Of a DNA stretch of 14,265 bases, positions 6,368 through 14,191 are shown in pieces (position 1 is the stretch's first letter; every line of letters starts with the position of its first letter). A program made the position numbers and the translations under genes. The stretch is taken from positions 1 to 14,265 of the forward strand of contig WLNM01000018.1 of NCBI GenBank assembly GCA_009699825.1, given 5' to 3'. The notes under the pieces were generated by a model. It did not search any database and was not told the DNA's origin. It saw only the letters and a program-made list of their open reading frames with translations. The stretch is from Actinomycetota bacterium (GTDB taxonomy: Bacteria > Actinomycetota > Actinomycetes > Nanopelagicales > Nanopelagicaceae).

Positions 6368-7498
6368 TTAAATTCCCTTTACATCTTTGAAATCAACCCA
6401 CTTGCGTTCACGATATGAAAGTTCAAATGCATTTATCGTTCTTTGCACAAGCGCACCTTGCGCAAAATCGCCTTGAGCATCATCTTCTCCATTAAGAATT
6501 TCATCTGCAAAATTCTTAATCAGATTTGAGTAAAACAAAAATGGCCACGGTTCGCGACTATTTCCACCTTCAGGAAAATACTTTTGTGGAATTTCTTGTT
6601 CGACGAACTCGACAGAATCCTTTGTTGCCACCTTGATTGTTTGGCAGATTCCAAATTCCTCAACTAAGCGCACAATAATTGCACCTTTAGAGCCATAAAT
6701 TCGAGCTTCAACTCCTGGATAATTTCCAACAGTTACATAAGAAGATTGAATTGATGCAATAGTTGGACTTTCGAACTCACACATCCACATGTCACCATCG
6801 TCGATGTTCATGCGTTCCATTGTTCCAGTCGCACGAATCATTCGAGTTGGCACGAAATTGCGCATAGTTCCAACAACTTGTGTCATTGGACTATTTACCC
6901 ACCAGTGCATGATGTCAATAATCGGAGCACCGTAACCTTCGATAGAGGAAACAGCGATTACTCCTTCGCCTAATGAAGTTTGCTCGGCTTGGCGAAGTGG
7001 AGTTGCAGGATCAATCCATTGACTATTCTGTTCATAGCCATTGAAAACATATGGCTCGCCAATAAATCCTGAATCAATTAGATCCTTGGCCATTTGTATT
7101 GCAGGTGCATAACGAAATGTAAAACCGAGTTTAGTTTTTACGCCTTTCGCTTTAGCTAAATCTGCAGCACGCTGAGTTTCGCGAGCATCACGATTGACTG
7201 GTTTTTCACACAGCACGTGTTTTCCAGCTGCAATTGCATCAAGTGAAACTTGGAAATGGGCATCATTACCCGTTGCTATATCGATGACATCAATTGTTGG
7301 ATCCTTTAATATTTCATGATAGTCATCACTAATCAGCGGAACATTAAATTTTGCACCAACTTCTTTTGCTAGATTCAAATCTAGATCAACGAGTGCAACA
7401 ACTTCTGCTCGGGAATCCCGTTGCCAGCCAGGAATATGAGCCCGTTCTGCCCAAGCTCCCGCACCAATCACGGCTACACGTAACTTCTTCTTTTCCAT
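6368..7498 (-). CDS. Gfo/Idh/MocA family NAD(P)-dependent oxidoreductase
   Basis: A cytoplasmic dehydrogenase of 376 residues. The N-terminal Rossmann domain opens with VAVIGAGAWAE (glycine motif at 12-15) and has the acidic VDLD after the second strand, which favours NAD(H). GKHVLCEKP at 92-100 carries the family lysine Lys99. The C-terminal alpha/beta domain has IIDIMHWW with Asp195 and His198, in the place of the conserved Asp-x3-His pair of active members. Such enzymes oxidise or reduce sugars, inositols, amino-sugar and imino acid-like compounds. The ATG has GGGAG about six bases upstream and comes 11 bases after the permease stop, so it belongs to the transporter operon. The substrate is unknown, but an import-linked polyol, sugar acid or opine-like compound would fit. 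Confidence 0.92.
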   Translation of the reverse strand: MEKKKLRVAVIGAGAWAERAHIPGWQRDSRAEVVALVDLDLNLAKEVGAKFNVPLISDDYHEILKDPTIDVIDIATGNDAHFQVSLDAIAAGKHVLCEKPVNRDARETQRAADLAKAKGVKTKLGFTFRYAPAIQMAKDLIDSGFIGEPYVFNGYEQNSQWIDPATPLRQAEQTSLGEGVIAVSSIEGYGAPIIDIMHWWVNSPMTQVVGTMRNFVPTRMIRATGTMERMNIDDGDMWMCEFESPTIASIQSSYVTVGNYPGVEARIYGSKGAIIVRLVEEFGICQTIKVATKDSVEFVEQEIPQKYFPEGGNSREPWPFLFYSNLIKNFADEILNGEDDAQGDFAQGALVQRTINAFELSYRERKWVDFKDVKGI

Positions 7499-7509
7499 TT
7501 TTTTCTCCC

Positions 7510-8448
7510 TTAGTTGTTTCGTTGCAGTCTTACTCGTGGATCTATAAACGTATATAAAACATCGACGATAAAGTTCATCAAAACCATGAATACTGAAGCA
7601 ACGAGAACGGTTCCTGTGATCATCGGAACATCTAAAGTTGAAATCGATTTAAAAGCTAATTGACCAATGCCTGGAATGCCAAAAATAGATTCAGTAATCA
7701 AAACTCCGCCCAGGAAATACCCCAAGTCCATTCCAATCATGGTGACAATCGGCATCAATGCATGACGGATAACGTGTCTCCTTAAAATCAATGAAGCCGG
7801 CATACCTTTTAACTGTGCAAACTCAATAAAAGGAGATTGTAAAACATTCAATACAGTCGTTCGAACTATTCTTGAATAGAAAGCTGCTCCACCAACTCCA
7901 AGTGTGAAACTTGGCAAAATTAGATACCAAATTAATGGATGGCCAACACCATTAAGAGGAAAAATCGATAATTTAAAGGCTAGGAAATAAAGAAGCATTA
8001 AGCCAAGCCAGAATGGTGGAGTAGATAAACCAAAGAGAGCTGAAAATGTTGAAAATCGATCGAAAATACTCTTTGGGCGATAAGCAGAAATTATTCCAAA
8101 TGGAATGCCTAATACAACTTCCCAAAGCACACCGCCTATCGCAAGGGCAGCCGTGAAAGGTAACGCACGCCAAATTGCACTTCCAACAGTTTGATTTTGG
8201 AGTGCGAAAGATATTCCCAAATTTCCATGCATTAAACGTTCAATAAAGTGTGTGTATTGCGTCAATAGAGATTGATCAAGACCTAATTCGTGACGAATAT
8301 TCGCAACTGCCTCTGGGCTGGCATTAGGACCAGCAACCATTCGTGCAGGATCTCCGGGCACAATGAAAGCCAAAATAAAGGCAAGTGTCATCACACCCCA
8401 AACAACTGCAAACATTTGTGCTGTTCTTCTAATTAGCCAACGGCTCAT
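7510..8448 (-). CDS. DppB/OppB-type peptide ABC transporter permease
   Basis: A 312-residue membrane subunit of the main importer. It opens with the usual RRTAQMFAVVWGVMTLAFIL helix and then FIVPGDPAR, which begins the large external loop of this family. Further helices include the EAA-type ATPase-coupling loop around IEFAQLKGMPASLILRRHVI and the ESIFGIPGIGQL motif. It ends with the typical DVLYTFIDPRVRL. Length is normal. The ATG overlaps the DppC stop by four bases (ATGA), so the two permeases are translationally coupled. Unusually it is the last transporter gene rather than the first permease after the binding protein. Known members carry peptides, nickel, opines, glutathione or sugars, so substrate is not implied by family. 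Confidence 0.94.
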   Translation of the reverse strand: MSRWLIRRTAQMFAVVWGVMTLAFILAFIVPGDPARMVAGPNASPEAVANIRHELGLDQSLLTQYTHFIERLMHGNLGISFALQNQTVGSAIWRALPFTAALAIGGVLWEVVLGIPFGIISAYRPKSIFDRFSTFSALFGLSTPPFWLGLMLLYFLAFKLSIFPLNGVGHPLIWYLILPSFTLGVGGAAFYSRIVRTTVLNVLQSPFIEFAQLKGMPASLILRRHVIRHALMPIVTMIGMDLGYFLGGVLITESIFGIPGIGQLAFKSISTLDVPMITGTVLVASVFMVLMNFIVDVLYTFIDPRVRLQRNN

Positions 8449-9380
8449 CGCTTAACCCCCATTGCGGAGGTATCAAAGAGATCCGTTAGCCAATCTCCCA
8501 TTAAATTAAAAGCTAAGACGGCGATAATCATGGTTACACCTGGTGCAACTAGTAACCATGGTGCAGTTTGAAAATATTTTTGACCTTCAGAAATCATCTC
8601 GCCCCAGGATGCTTGCGGAAGAGGAACACCAATACCTAGAAATGAGAGCGAAGCCTCTATCAAGATGGAAGTTGCGACACCAAGTGTTGAATAGACAATA
8701 ATGGTTGGAATTAGGTGCGGAATAATATGGCGTCGAATAATTTGCGGAGTAGTAAGTCCTAAACTTCGCGCGGCTATAACAAATTCTCGTTCTTTTAAGG
8801 AGAGTACTTGGCTTCTAATAATACGAGCCAAATATGTCCAATATGCGAACGCGATAACCAGAACAACATTTTTAGTACTTGGACCTGTAACAGCAATTAA
8901 AGCAATACAAAAAAGTAAAATGGGAAATGCAAGAACGATGTCCGTTAAACGCATTAAGAATGATTCGACCCAACCTCCAAGGTAACCAGATACTGCTCCA
9001 ATCATTACACCGATGAAGGACGCTAAAGCTGTTGCAACAATTCCAACTGTAAGTGAAACGCGAGCACCGTAAATTAACCTTGATAAAACATCTCGACCAC
9101 TTTGGTCTGCTCCAAGTAGAAAATGTCTTCCAAGTCCTTGCGGTGCACCCACATCAGAAAGCCCGTCGATGTACTGAAAGAGCGGATCTTTGGGCGCGAA
9201 AAATGGAGCAAAAATTGCAACTAAAATCAGGAAGATAACAACGGCAACTGAAGCGAATGCCACTTTATCGGCCTTTAATGAACCCCAAGCTCTGGATCTA
9301 AAGTTGGTTGATTCAAGTGCAGATTCTATTTCTTCAAAAGAATTTTTGAAATCAGAAATCGGTTTATCATTTTTAGACAT
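8445..9380 (-). CDS. DppC/OppC-type peptide ABC transporter permease
   Basis: The second membrane subunit of the main importer, 311 residues from the ATG at 9380. A hydrophilic N-terminus of about 45 residues precedes the OppC_N-type helix (WGSLKADKVAFASVAVVIFL), then the external loop ending in LLGADQSGRDVLSRLIYGAR, a strong family signature. The transport domain includes the coupling loop AARSLGLTTPQIIRRHIIPH, EASLSFLGIGVPLPQASWG and the ending FNLMGDWLTDLFD. I chose this ATG because GGTGG lies eight bases upstream and the resulting overlap with the ATPase stop is only eight bases. A longer frame to 9452 would add 24 residues with no family match. It pairs with the DppB-type gene just downstream. 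Confidence 0.93.
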   Translation of the reverse strand: MSKNDKPISDFKNSFEEIESALESTNFRSRAWGSLKADKVAFASVAVVIFLILVAIFAPFFAPKDPLFQYIDGLSDVGAPQGLGRHFLLGADQSGRDVLSRLIYGARVSLTVGIVATALASFIGVMIGAVSGYLGGWVESFLMRLTDIVLAFPILLFCIALIAVTGPSTKNVVLVIAFAYWTYLARIIRSQVLSLKEREFVIAARSLGLTTPQIIRRHIIPHLIPTIIVYSTLGVATSILIEASLSFLGIGVPLPQASWGEMISEGQKYFQTAPWLLVAPGVTMIIAVLAFNLMGDWLTDLFDTSAMGVKR

Positions 9381-10383
9381 GAAGTTCACCACCTTTCGAG
9401 CTATCAGAATTCCTATTATTGGCAGTTGCGTGACATGCAACTTTTGAATCATTTAAATTCAACAACAGCTTCGGAGTTTCTATCGAACATTGCGGAAGCA
9501 CATCGTGACACCTAACATTAAACGCACAGCCTCCGGGAAGATTCGCAGGATCTGGTGGTTCGCCAACACTCTTGATTTTTGTTCCTCGTTTACCAGAAAT
9601 ATTTGGCACAGCGCTAATCAAGGCCTTTGTATACGGATGTTGTGGGTGCGTTAGTACATTGTCGCTGCTCCCAATTTCAACGATTTTTCCTGCGTACATA
9701 ATCGCTACATTCTTTGAAATGTATCGAAGGGTCGAAAGATCATGCGAAATAAATAGATAACTAATTCCGCTTTCTTGTTGTATATCTTGCAAAAGATTTA
9801 AAATTTGAGCTCGCACCGATACATCTAATGCGGCTACCGCTTCATCACAAATAATTAAATCTGGCTTTGTGGCAAGCGCTCTAGCTATTGCTACACGTTG
9901 TCGCTGTCCCCCTGATAGTTCTTTTGGATACCTAGATGCTAGCGATACTGGAAGTTTTACAGTTTGAAGTAGATTTGCAATTTCATCTTTTATTTCTGAT
10001 TTCGCAAGATTTCGAATTTGTAATCCTTCTGAAATTGATTCAAAGATTGTAAATCTCGGATCAAGTGAATCGTAAGGATCTTGAAAAACCATCTGCAATT
10101 TTTTACGTATTGGACGCAGTGCAGAATTTTTAAAACTAGATATTTGCGTTCCGTTAATTGCAATTGAACCAGATGTCGGTTTATTAATTCCAATGAGACT
10201 GCGGGCTAGAGTACTTTTACCCGAACCAGATTCCCCTGCGATTCCCAATGTTTCACCTTTTGAAATCGTAAATGAGACACCATCTACTGCCTTGATGTCC
10301 CTAGACTTTAAAATTCCAGCGCTTCCTTTGAAATAGACTTTCAGGTCTGTCACTTCAACAAGTGGTATCTGATTCATCGTCAT
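9373..10383 (-). CDS. DppF/OppF-type peptide ABC transporter ATP-binding protein
   Basis: A cytoplasmic ATPase of the importer, 336 residues from the ATG at 10383. Walker A GESGSGKS at 50-57, Q-loop FQDPYDSLDP, ABC signature LSGGQRQ at 156-162, Walker B LIICDEA at 176-182 and the switch histidine His214 are all intact. The end has the Oligo_HPY extension with Cys286, Cys292, Cys299 and Cys317 (GGCAFNVRC...C...C). This is the four-cysteine pattern reported to bind an iron-sulphur cluster in some peptide-transporter ATPases. The chosen start gives a four-base ATGA overlap with the previous gene; a longer reading from 10413 is possible but would overlap by 34 bases. It would act as a heterodimer with the upstream ATPase. 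Confidence 0.94.
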   Translation of the reverse strand: MTMNQIPLVEVTDLKVYFKGSAGILKSRDIKAVDGVSFTISKGETLGIAGESGSGKSTLARSLIGINKPTSGSIAINGTQISSFKNSALRPIRKKLQMVFQDPYDSLDPRFTIFESISEGLQIRNLAKSEIKDEIANLLQTVKLPVSLASRYPKELSGGQRQRVAIARALATKPDLIICDEAVAALDVSVRAQILNLLQDIQQESGISYLFISHDLSTLRYISKNVAIMYAGKIVEIGSSDNVLTHPQHPYTKALISAVPNISGKRGTKIKSVGEPPDPANLPGGCAFNVRCHDVLPQCSIETPKLLLNLNDSKVACHATANNRNSDSSKGGELHV

Positions 10384-11384
10384 GACGAAACTCTTTTGAG
10401 AGGGTTGTGACAAGCAACTTCTTGATCTGCATCTGATGAGACTTCAAGTTTTGGAATATGCGTTAAACAAATATCTGAGGCATGGGTGCAGCGGGGTGCA
10501 AATGAGCAACCAAGATTTATTCTTCCTGCAATTGGTGGACTTCCTGGAATCGTCTGTAGTCGTTCACGTGAGGTATCAAATAAATCTGGGACTGAAGCAA
10601 TTAATGCCTGCGTATACGGATGCTTTGGAAAATTTAGAATTTCATTTACAGGGCCTGTCTCAACAATCCTGCCATCGTACATAACAATTATTCGGCTACA
10701 AAAATTGGCCACCACTGCAAGGTCATGACTTATTAATAGAACAGCAGTTTGATTCTCTGTAGAAATAGACTCAATTAAATCTAAAACTTGGGATTGGATA
10801 GTCACATCTAAGGCTGTAGTTGGTTCATCTGCAATCAAAAGTTTTGGCTTGCAACTTATAGCAATAGCAATAGCCACGCGTTGTCGCATTCCGCCTGAAA
10901 GAGAGTTCGGATATTGATTCATAGTCCGCTTTGGATTTGGTAAACCTACAGATTTTAAAAGATTAATGCTTTCAATGCGAGCTTCAGATTTTTGCATTCC
11001 TTTGTGATGAATCAACATTTCGGAAATCTGAACACCAATTTTAACTAGGGGATTCAAACTAGTTAATGGGTCTTGCGAAATTATCGCAATTTCTGATCCG
11101 CGCCAATCAATTTTACTTTCGGAATCTGAAATATTGCGTTCTTCTAAAAGCACTGTTCCCGAAGTGATTTGTCCAGGCTTTGGTACCAGTTGCATGATTG
11201 CACGAGAAGTAAGCGATTTACCCGATCCTGATTCACCAACAAGTCCAACTCTTTCTGCAACATCAATCGAAAAGGAGATGGAATGGACGACTTCGTCCAT
11301 TCCATCTCTATTCGGGAAACCAACTGAAACTGAATTGACCCTCACAACAGTAGGAATACGATTTACTGTTGAATCCAATTTCAC
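10380..11384 (-). CDS. DppD/OppD-type peptide ABC transporter ATP-binding protein
   Basis: A cytoplasmic ATPase of 334 residues that would dimerise with the next ATPase. It has Walker A GESGSGKS at 50-57, Q-loop SQDPLTSLNP, signature LSGGMRQ at 162-168, Walker B LLIADEP at 182-188 and switch His220. The GGMRQ variant and the DEPTTALDVT stretch are typical of the D-type subunit. The C-terminal extension carries Cys293, Cys299, Cys306 and Cys325 in the CSFAPRC...C...C pattern of Oligo_HPY. The start is GTG, with AAGGAG four bases upstream. It begins 42 bases after the binding-protein stop. All catalytic residues are present, so the importer should be functional. Confidence 0.94.
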   Translation of the reverse strand: MKLDSTVNRIPTVVRVNSVSVGFPNRDGMDEVVHSISFSIDVAERVGLVGESGSGKSLTSRAIMQLVPKPGQITSGTVLLEERNISDSESKIDWRGSEIAIISQDPLTSLNPLVKIGVQISEMLIHHKGMQKSEARIESINLLKSVGLPNPKRTMNQYPNSLSGGMRQRVAIAIAISCKPKLLIADEPTTALDVTIQSQVLDLIESISTENQTAVLLISHDLAVVANFCSRIIVMYDGRIVETGPVNEILNFPKHPYTQALIASVPDLFDTSRERLQTIPGSPPIAGRINLGCSFAPRCTHASDICLTHIPKLEVSSDADQEVACHNPLKRVSS

Positions 11385-11388
11385 TTTT

Positions 11389-11394
11389 CTCCTT
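11389..11394 (-). promoter_or_regulatory. Ribosome binding site AAGGAG fixing a GTG start
   Basis: AAGGAG on the minus strand is four bases from the GTG at 11384, a short but usable spacing. No nearby ATG gives a better start for the first ATPase. Confidence 0.6.
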
Positions 11395-11412
11395 AATTTA
11401 TCTTGATTTAGA

Positions 11413-11428
11413 AATACAGATTTGTATT
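11413..11428. repeat. Small inverted repeat just after the binding-protein gene
   Basis: AATACA and TGTATT are exact complements around a four-base loop and overlap the TAA stop by two bases. The stem is AU-rich and weak, followed by only a few U residues. Stems at this place often protect a binding-protein message so that it is made in excess over the membrane subunits; here that is only a suggestion. Confidence 0.35.
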
Positions 11429-13031
11429 AACTCTTTAGTGAGTAATTACTAATCATGTATCCCCAAATTGGATTTTCAACGAAGTTTCCAACATTCTTTC
11501 CATACACGGTGGTGTTCTTACCGAAGTAAAGAGGAACGACTGGATTGTCCTTTTGCATCAATTTTGCAGCGCTTTCGTAAAATGACTGAACCTTGCTTGG
11601 TTGTGCCAAGCCGTCGTTAACCAAATTATCGAATTTCTTATTGCAATAGAACGGATAGTTTTGACCACCCGGAATTGCAGATGCGCAACCAAGAAGTGCT
11701 TGGAAGAAATCGCTTCCATCTGGATAATCAGCAATCCAGAATGTGAGCGTCATCGGAGTTGTCTTTGGTGTTGCGGCTAGTCCGAAGAATGTGCTCATCT
11801 GGACAGCTTTAACATTAATTTTGATTCCGATTGCTGCTAGTTGTTGCTGAATCACAACGTCTAGGTTTGTCCAAGGTTGTGTATTCCAGCTGTACAGATC
11901 TGTTTTAAAGCCCTTTGGATACCCTGCTTCTTTAAGAAGAGATTTGGCCTTAGCAACATTTAATGGATTTACCATGCTCTTAGTTACATAACCAGTAACT
12001 CCAGGTGGGATAAATCCAGTTGCAGGATCGCCTTGTCCGTTAACTGCACGGAGTAATGCAGCTCGATCGATTGCATATGAGACTGCTTCACGAACAAGTG
12101 GGTTATTAAATGGCTTCATCTTGGTATTAAGTGTTAAGAAGTAAGTTGAGAGACCAACACGGTGGCTAATCTGACTCTTCAATTTCTTATCCTTGATAAC
12201 CGCAAGATAACTTGAGTTTGGAAGTTTGTCTCCCATTAAATCCAAGTCGCCTTTTTGAAGTTGAAGTAATTGAACTTCAGGAGTAACTCCAAGTGCTTCG
12301 TTAACACCATCAAGCAATGGATGTCCTGGATTCCAGTAATTTGTGTTTTTTGTCAGGATAATTGATTGACCTGGAGTAAAACTTACAAACTTAAATGGTC
12401 CTGATCCCAATGGCTTTTCTGCTTGTTGAGCGCCAGTGCCAGATGGAATAATTGAAGCATGTGGCATCGCCATTACATAAACGAATGCTGAGTTTGGTTG
12501 AACCAAAGTTAAGGTTAGTTTCGTTGGCGATTTAACGCTGATTCCAGAAACTGTGCCCGTAGGATCTTTAGAAAATGCTTCGCAACCCTTTACGGCATTC
12601 CAGAAACTCACAACCGGTGATTTAGTTGCCGGATCGCAAATTCGTGAGAATGTATATGCAACGTCATCGGCTGTAACCGGTGTACCGTCGGCAAATTTCA
12701 TTCCTGCTCTTAAAGTAATTGTATAAGTGAGTTTGTCTGCCGAAACTTTTGGCATAGCTGCAGCGGCTTGTGGAACTAAATCTGTTCCAGCAGGTGTGTA
12801 GTCATATAAACGATTGAAAAGCATTTCCATGTTGTCCCAGCAAGTTGCGTCATAGCAAACTTGAGGGTCAAATGTTGATGGATCTGATGCAAATGCGATC
12901 TTTAGCACTCCACCATTTCCGGCCGCTTGTGCTGAACCAGCACCAATGGCAATTGGAGCAATCGTCATAACACTGCCCAGACCTAAAACTAAGAAAGATC
13001 TGAGCAGCTTTGAATGCTTCGAAATTTTCAT
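11427..13031 (-). CDS. Peptide-type ABC transporter substrate-binding protein (SBP_bac_5 family)
   Basis: The extracytoplasmic solute-binding subunit of the main importer, 534 residues. It opens with MKISKHSKLLRSFLVLGLGS, an export signal with basic start and hydrophobic core. A probable signal peptidase I site follows after AQA at residue 36. There is no lipobox cysteine, so it is not an obvious lipoprotein. The mature part has the family motifs LRAGMKFADGTPVTADDVAY and, further on, LGSGPFKFVSF, and ends in the second lobe of a cluster C binding protein. The ATG at 13031 has AGGAG seven bases upstream; longer readings start inside the promoter and are rejected. It is first in the operon, after a strong promoter. 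Ligand unknown: relatives bind peptides, opines, sugars or metal complexes. Confidence 0.94.
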   Translation of the reverse strand: MKISKHSKLLRSFLVLGLGSVMTIAPIAIGAGSAQAAGNGGVLKIAFASDPSTFDPQVCYDATCWDNMEMLFNRLYDYTPAGTDLVPQAAAAMPKVSADKLTYTITLRAGMKFADGTPVTADDVAYTFSRICDPATKSPVVSFWNAVKGCEAFSKDPTGTVSGISVKSPTKLTLTLVQPNSAFVYVMAMPHASIIPSGTGAQQAEKPLGSGPFKFVSFTPGQSIILTKNTNYWNPGHPLLDGVNEALGVTPEVQLLQLQKGDLDLMGDKLPNSSYLAVIKDKKLKSQISHRVGLSTYFLTLNTKMKPFNNPLVREAVSYAIDRAALLRAVNGQGDPATGFIPPGVTGYVTKSMVNPLNVAKAKSLLKEAGYPKGFKTDLYSWNTQPWTNLDVVIQQQLAAIGIKINVKAVQMSTFFGLAATPKTTPMTLTFWIADYPDGSDFFQALLGCASAIPGGQNYPFYCNKKFDNLVNDGLAQPSKVQSFYESAAKLMQKDNPVVPLYFGKNTTVYGKNVGNFVENPIWGYMISNYSLKS

Positions 13032-13038
13032 TCCCCGT

Positions 13039-13043
13039 CTCCT
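13039..13043 (-). promoter_or_regulatory. Ribosome binding site AGGAG of the substrate-binding protein
   Basis: AGGAG, in the context AAGGAGA, lies seven bases before the ATG at 13031. It decides this start over a frame that continues upstream to 13106, which has no binding site and would begin in the -35 element. Confidence 0.7.
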
Positions 13044-13077
13044 TTGTTTATCTTGTCGACATTCAACAATTGCTCCG

Positions 13078-13106
13078 AATTTATGCCCTGGTCTAGGGGG
13101 TGTCAA
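13078..13106 (-). promoter_or_regulatory. Sigma70-type promoter TTGACA-17-TAAATT for the transporter operon
   Basis: On the minus strand a perfect -35 TTGACA (13106-13101) is followed by a 17-base spacer and a near-consensus -10 TAAATT (13083-13078). Transcription would begin near 13071 and give a 5' leader of about 40 bases before the binding-protein ATG. The spacer CCCCCTAGACCAGGGCA contains the arms CCCT/AGGG around five bases, a possible regulator site placed between the two polymerase contacts. The GntR/FCD protein encoded later in the operon is a candidate, but the match to a known operator is not clear. Confidence 0.75.
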
Positions 13107-13162
13107 TAGATTTTGAGAAGTATTCTGAAGCTAAATGCGGTGGTGCCTCGTGCCAAGTTCTA

Positions 13163-14191
13163 CTAGTAGCCCCGCTTTGAAACATAGAGATTCTTCGGAG
13201 TTTGACCACTTTCAATGAGCGTGAGATTTTGGCAAAAGAGATCTATGAGAGCGGCATTTTCCGTAGCAACAGTTGAAGCCGAATGTGGAGAAATCAATAC
13301 ATTTGGCATGCTCCAGAGTGGATTCTCCTTTGGCAATGGTTCTTCATTAAAGACATCCAAACAAGCTCCAAGCAAACGCCCATCATTAAGCGCTTCAATC
13401 ATGCTCGCCTGTTCAACAACTTGACCGCGTGAAATATTAATTAAAATCGTATTGGGCTTGATCACAGAGAATTCTTTAGCGCCAATTAATCCTTCGGTTT
13501 CATCCGTTAAGGGACAGCACACCAAAATGATATCTATCTCTGGCAACTCATTTCTTAAATCTTCTCGTGTAATCACTTTACGGATATTTGGATTATTACT
13601 TCCATCTTTGGTTCTTCCCAATCCAATAACATCCAACCCCAAACCTTTGAAAGTCTCTGCGGCTTTCCTTCCGATTCCACCGAGGCCAATTATCAAAATT
13701 CGTTTTCCAGCTAATTGCGAAGTTGTATATCGCTCCCAATGCTTCTTGCTCTTCCAATCATTGATGAGCGGAAAAGATTTCGTAAAATAAAGCGCTCCTG
13801 TGAGTGCAAATTCCGACAGAGGAATTGCATGAATTCCTCCGGCGGTAGTTACGGTTATTGGTGCTAAATCCAAACCGGATCGCTTCATGAAACCGCCAAT
13901 ACCTGCACTTGTTGCTTGAATCCATTTTAAACTTGGATTTCGGGCAAACATTTCTTCCGGGTTGTACCAATCAAAATCAAAATAAGCATCAACTCCTGAA
14001 GTTACTTCAAGCCACTTCTTAATTTCAGCATCACTTAAATCTCGAGATGGCGCATAGTGATCACACTTGTAGCGGGGTGCAGGGAGAATTTTTGGTTCAT
14101 AAACTACGTGTAACTTTGGAAATTCAAGCCTAATTTTCTCTACAAGTTCTGGCTCTATGAAAGTTCCGATAGCAACGGAATTAATTTCCAC
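13163..14191 (-). CDS. D-isomer-specific 2-hydroxyacid dehydrogenase, NAD-binding
   Basis: A cytoplasmic NAD(P)-dependent enzyme of 342 residues that would interconvert a 2-oxoacid and a D-2-hydroxyacid. The nucleotide motif GLGGIG is at 169-174. The catalytic set is complete: Arg255 in NISRGQVV, Glu284 in DVFNEEPLP and His303 in SPHSAS. A hydrophilic GRTKDG after the second strand (residues 192-197), rather than an acidic residue, makes NADP use possible. The N-terminal catalytic domain (1 to about 120) is divergent, which fits the glyoxylate/hydroxypyruvate-like branch. The start is GTG with GGAGAGG seven bases upstream. It precedes the operon promoter by 56 bases, so it is transcribed separately or reads through. 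It may reduce the 2-oxoacid made by the aminotransferase, which is inference. Confidence 0.92.
   Translation of the reverse strand: MEINSVAIGTFIEPELVEKIRLEFPKLHVVYEPKILPAPRYKCDHYAPSRDLSDAEIKKWLEVTSGVDAYFDFDWYNPEEMFARNPSLKWIQATSAGIGGFMKRSGLDLAPITVTTAGGIHAIPLSEFALTGALYFTKSFPLINDWKSKKHWERYTTSQLAGKRILIIGLGGIGRKAAETFKGLGLDVIGLGRTKDGSNNPNIRKVITREDLRNELPEIDIILVCCPLTDETEGLIGAKEFSVIKPNTILINISRGQVVEQASMIEALNDGRLLGACLDVFNEEPLPKENPLWSMPNVLISPHSASTVATENAALIDLFCQNLTLIESGQTPKNLYVSKRGY

Noticed and set aside
9381..9452. N-terminal extension of the main DppC-type permease
   Set aside because: It would overlap the ATPase gene by 80 bases and adds 24 residues with no family match.
13032..13106. N-terminal extension of the substrate-binding protein up to 13106
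   Set aside because: The extension begins inside the -35 element, has no ribosome binding site and would bury the export signal behind 25 polar residues. The ATG at 13031 has AGGAG at good spacing.
13452..13790. Plus-strand open frame of 112 codons
   Set aside because: It lies wholly antisense to the dehydrogenase, whose catalytic motifs are intact, and its peptide shows no recognisable domain or start signal.
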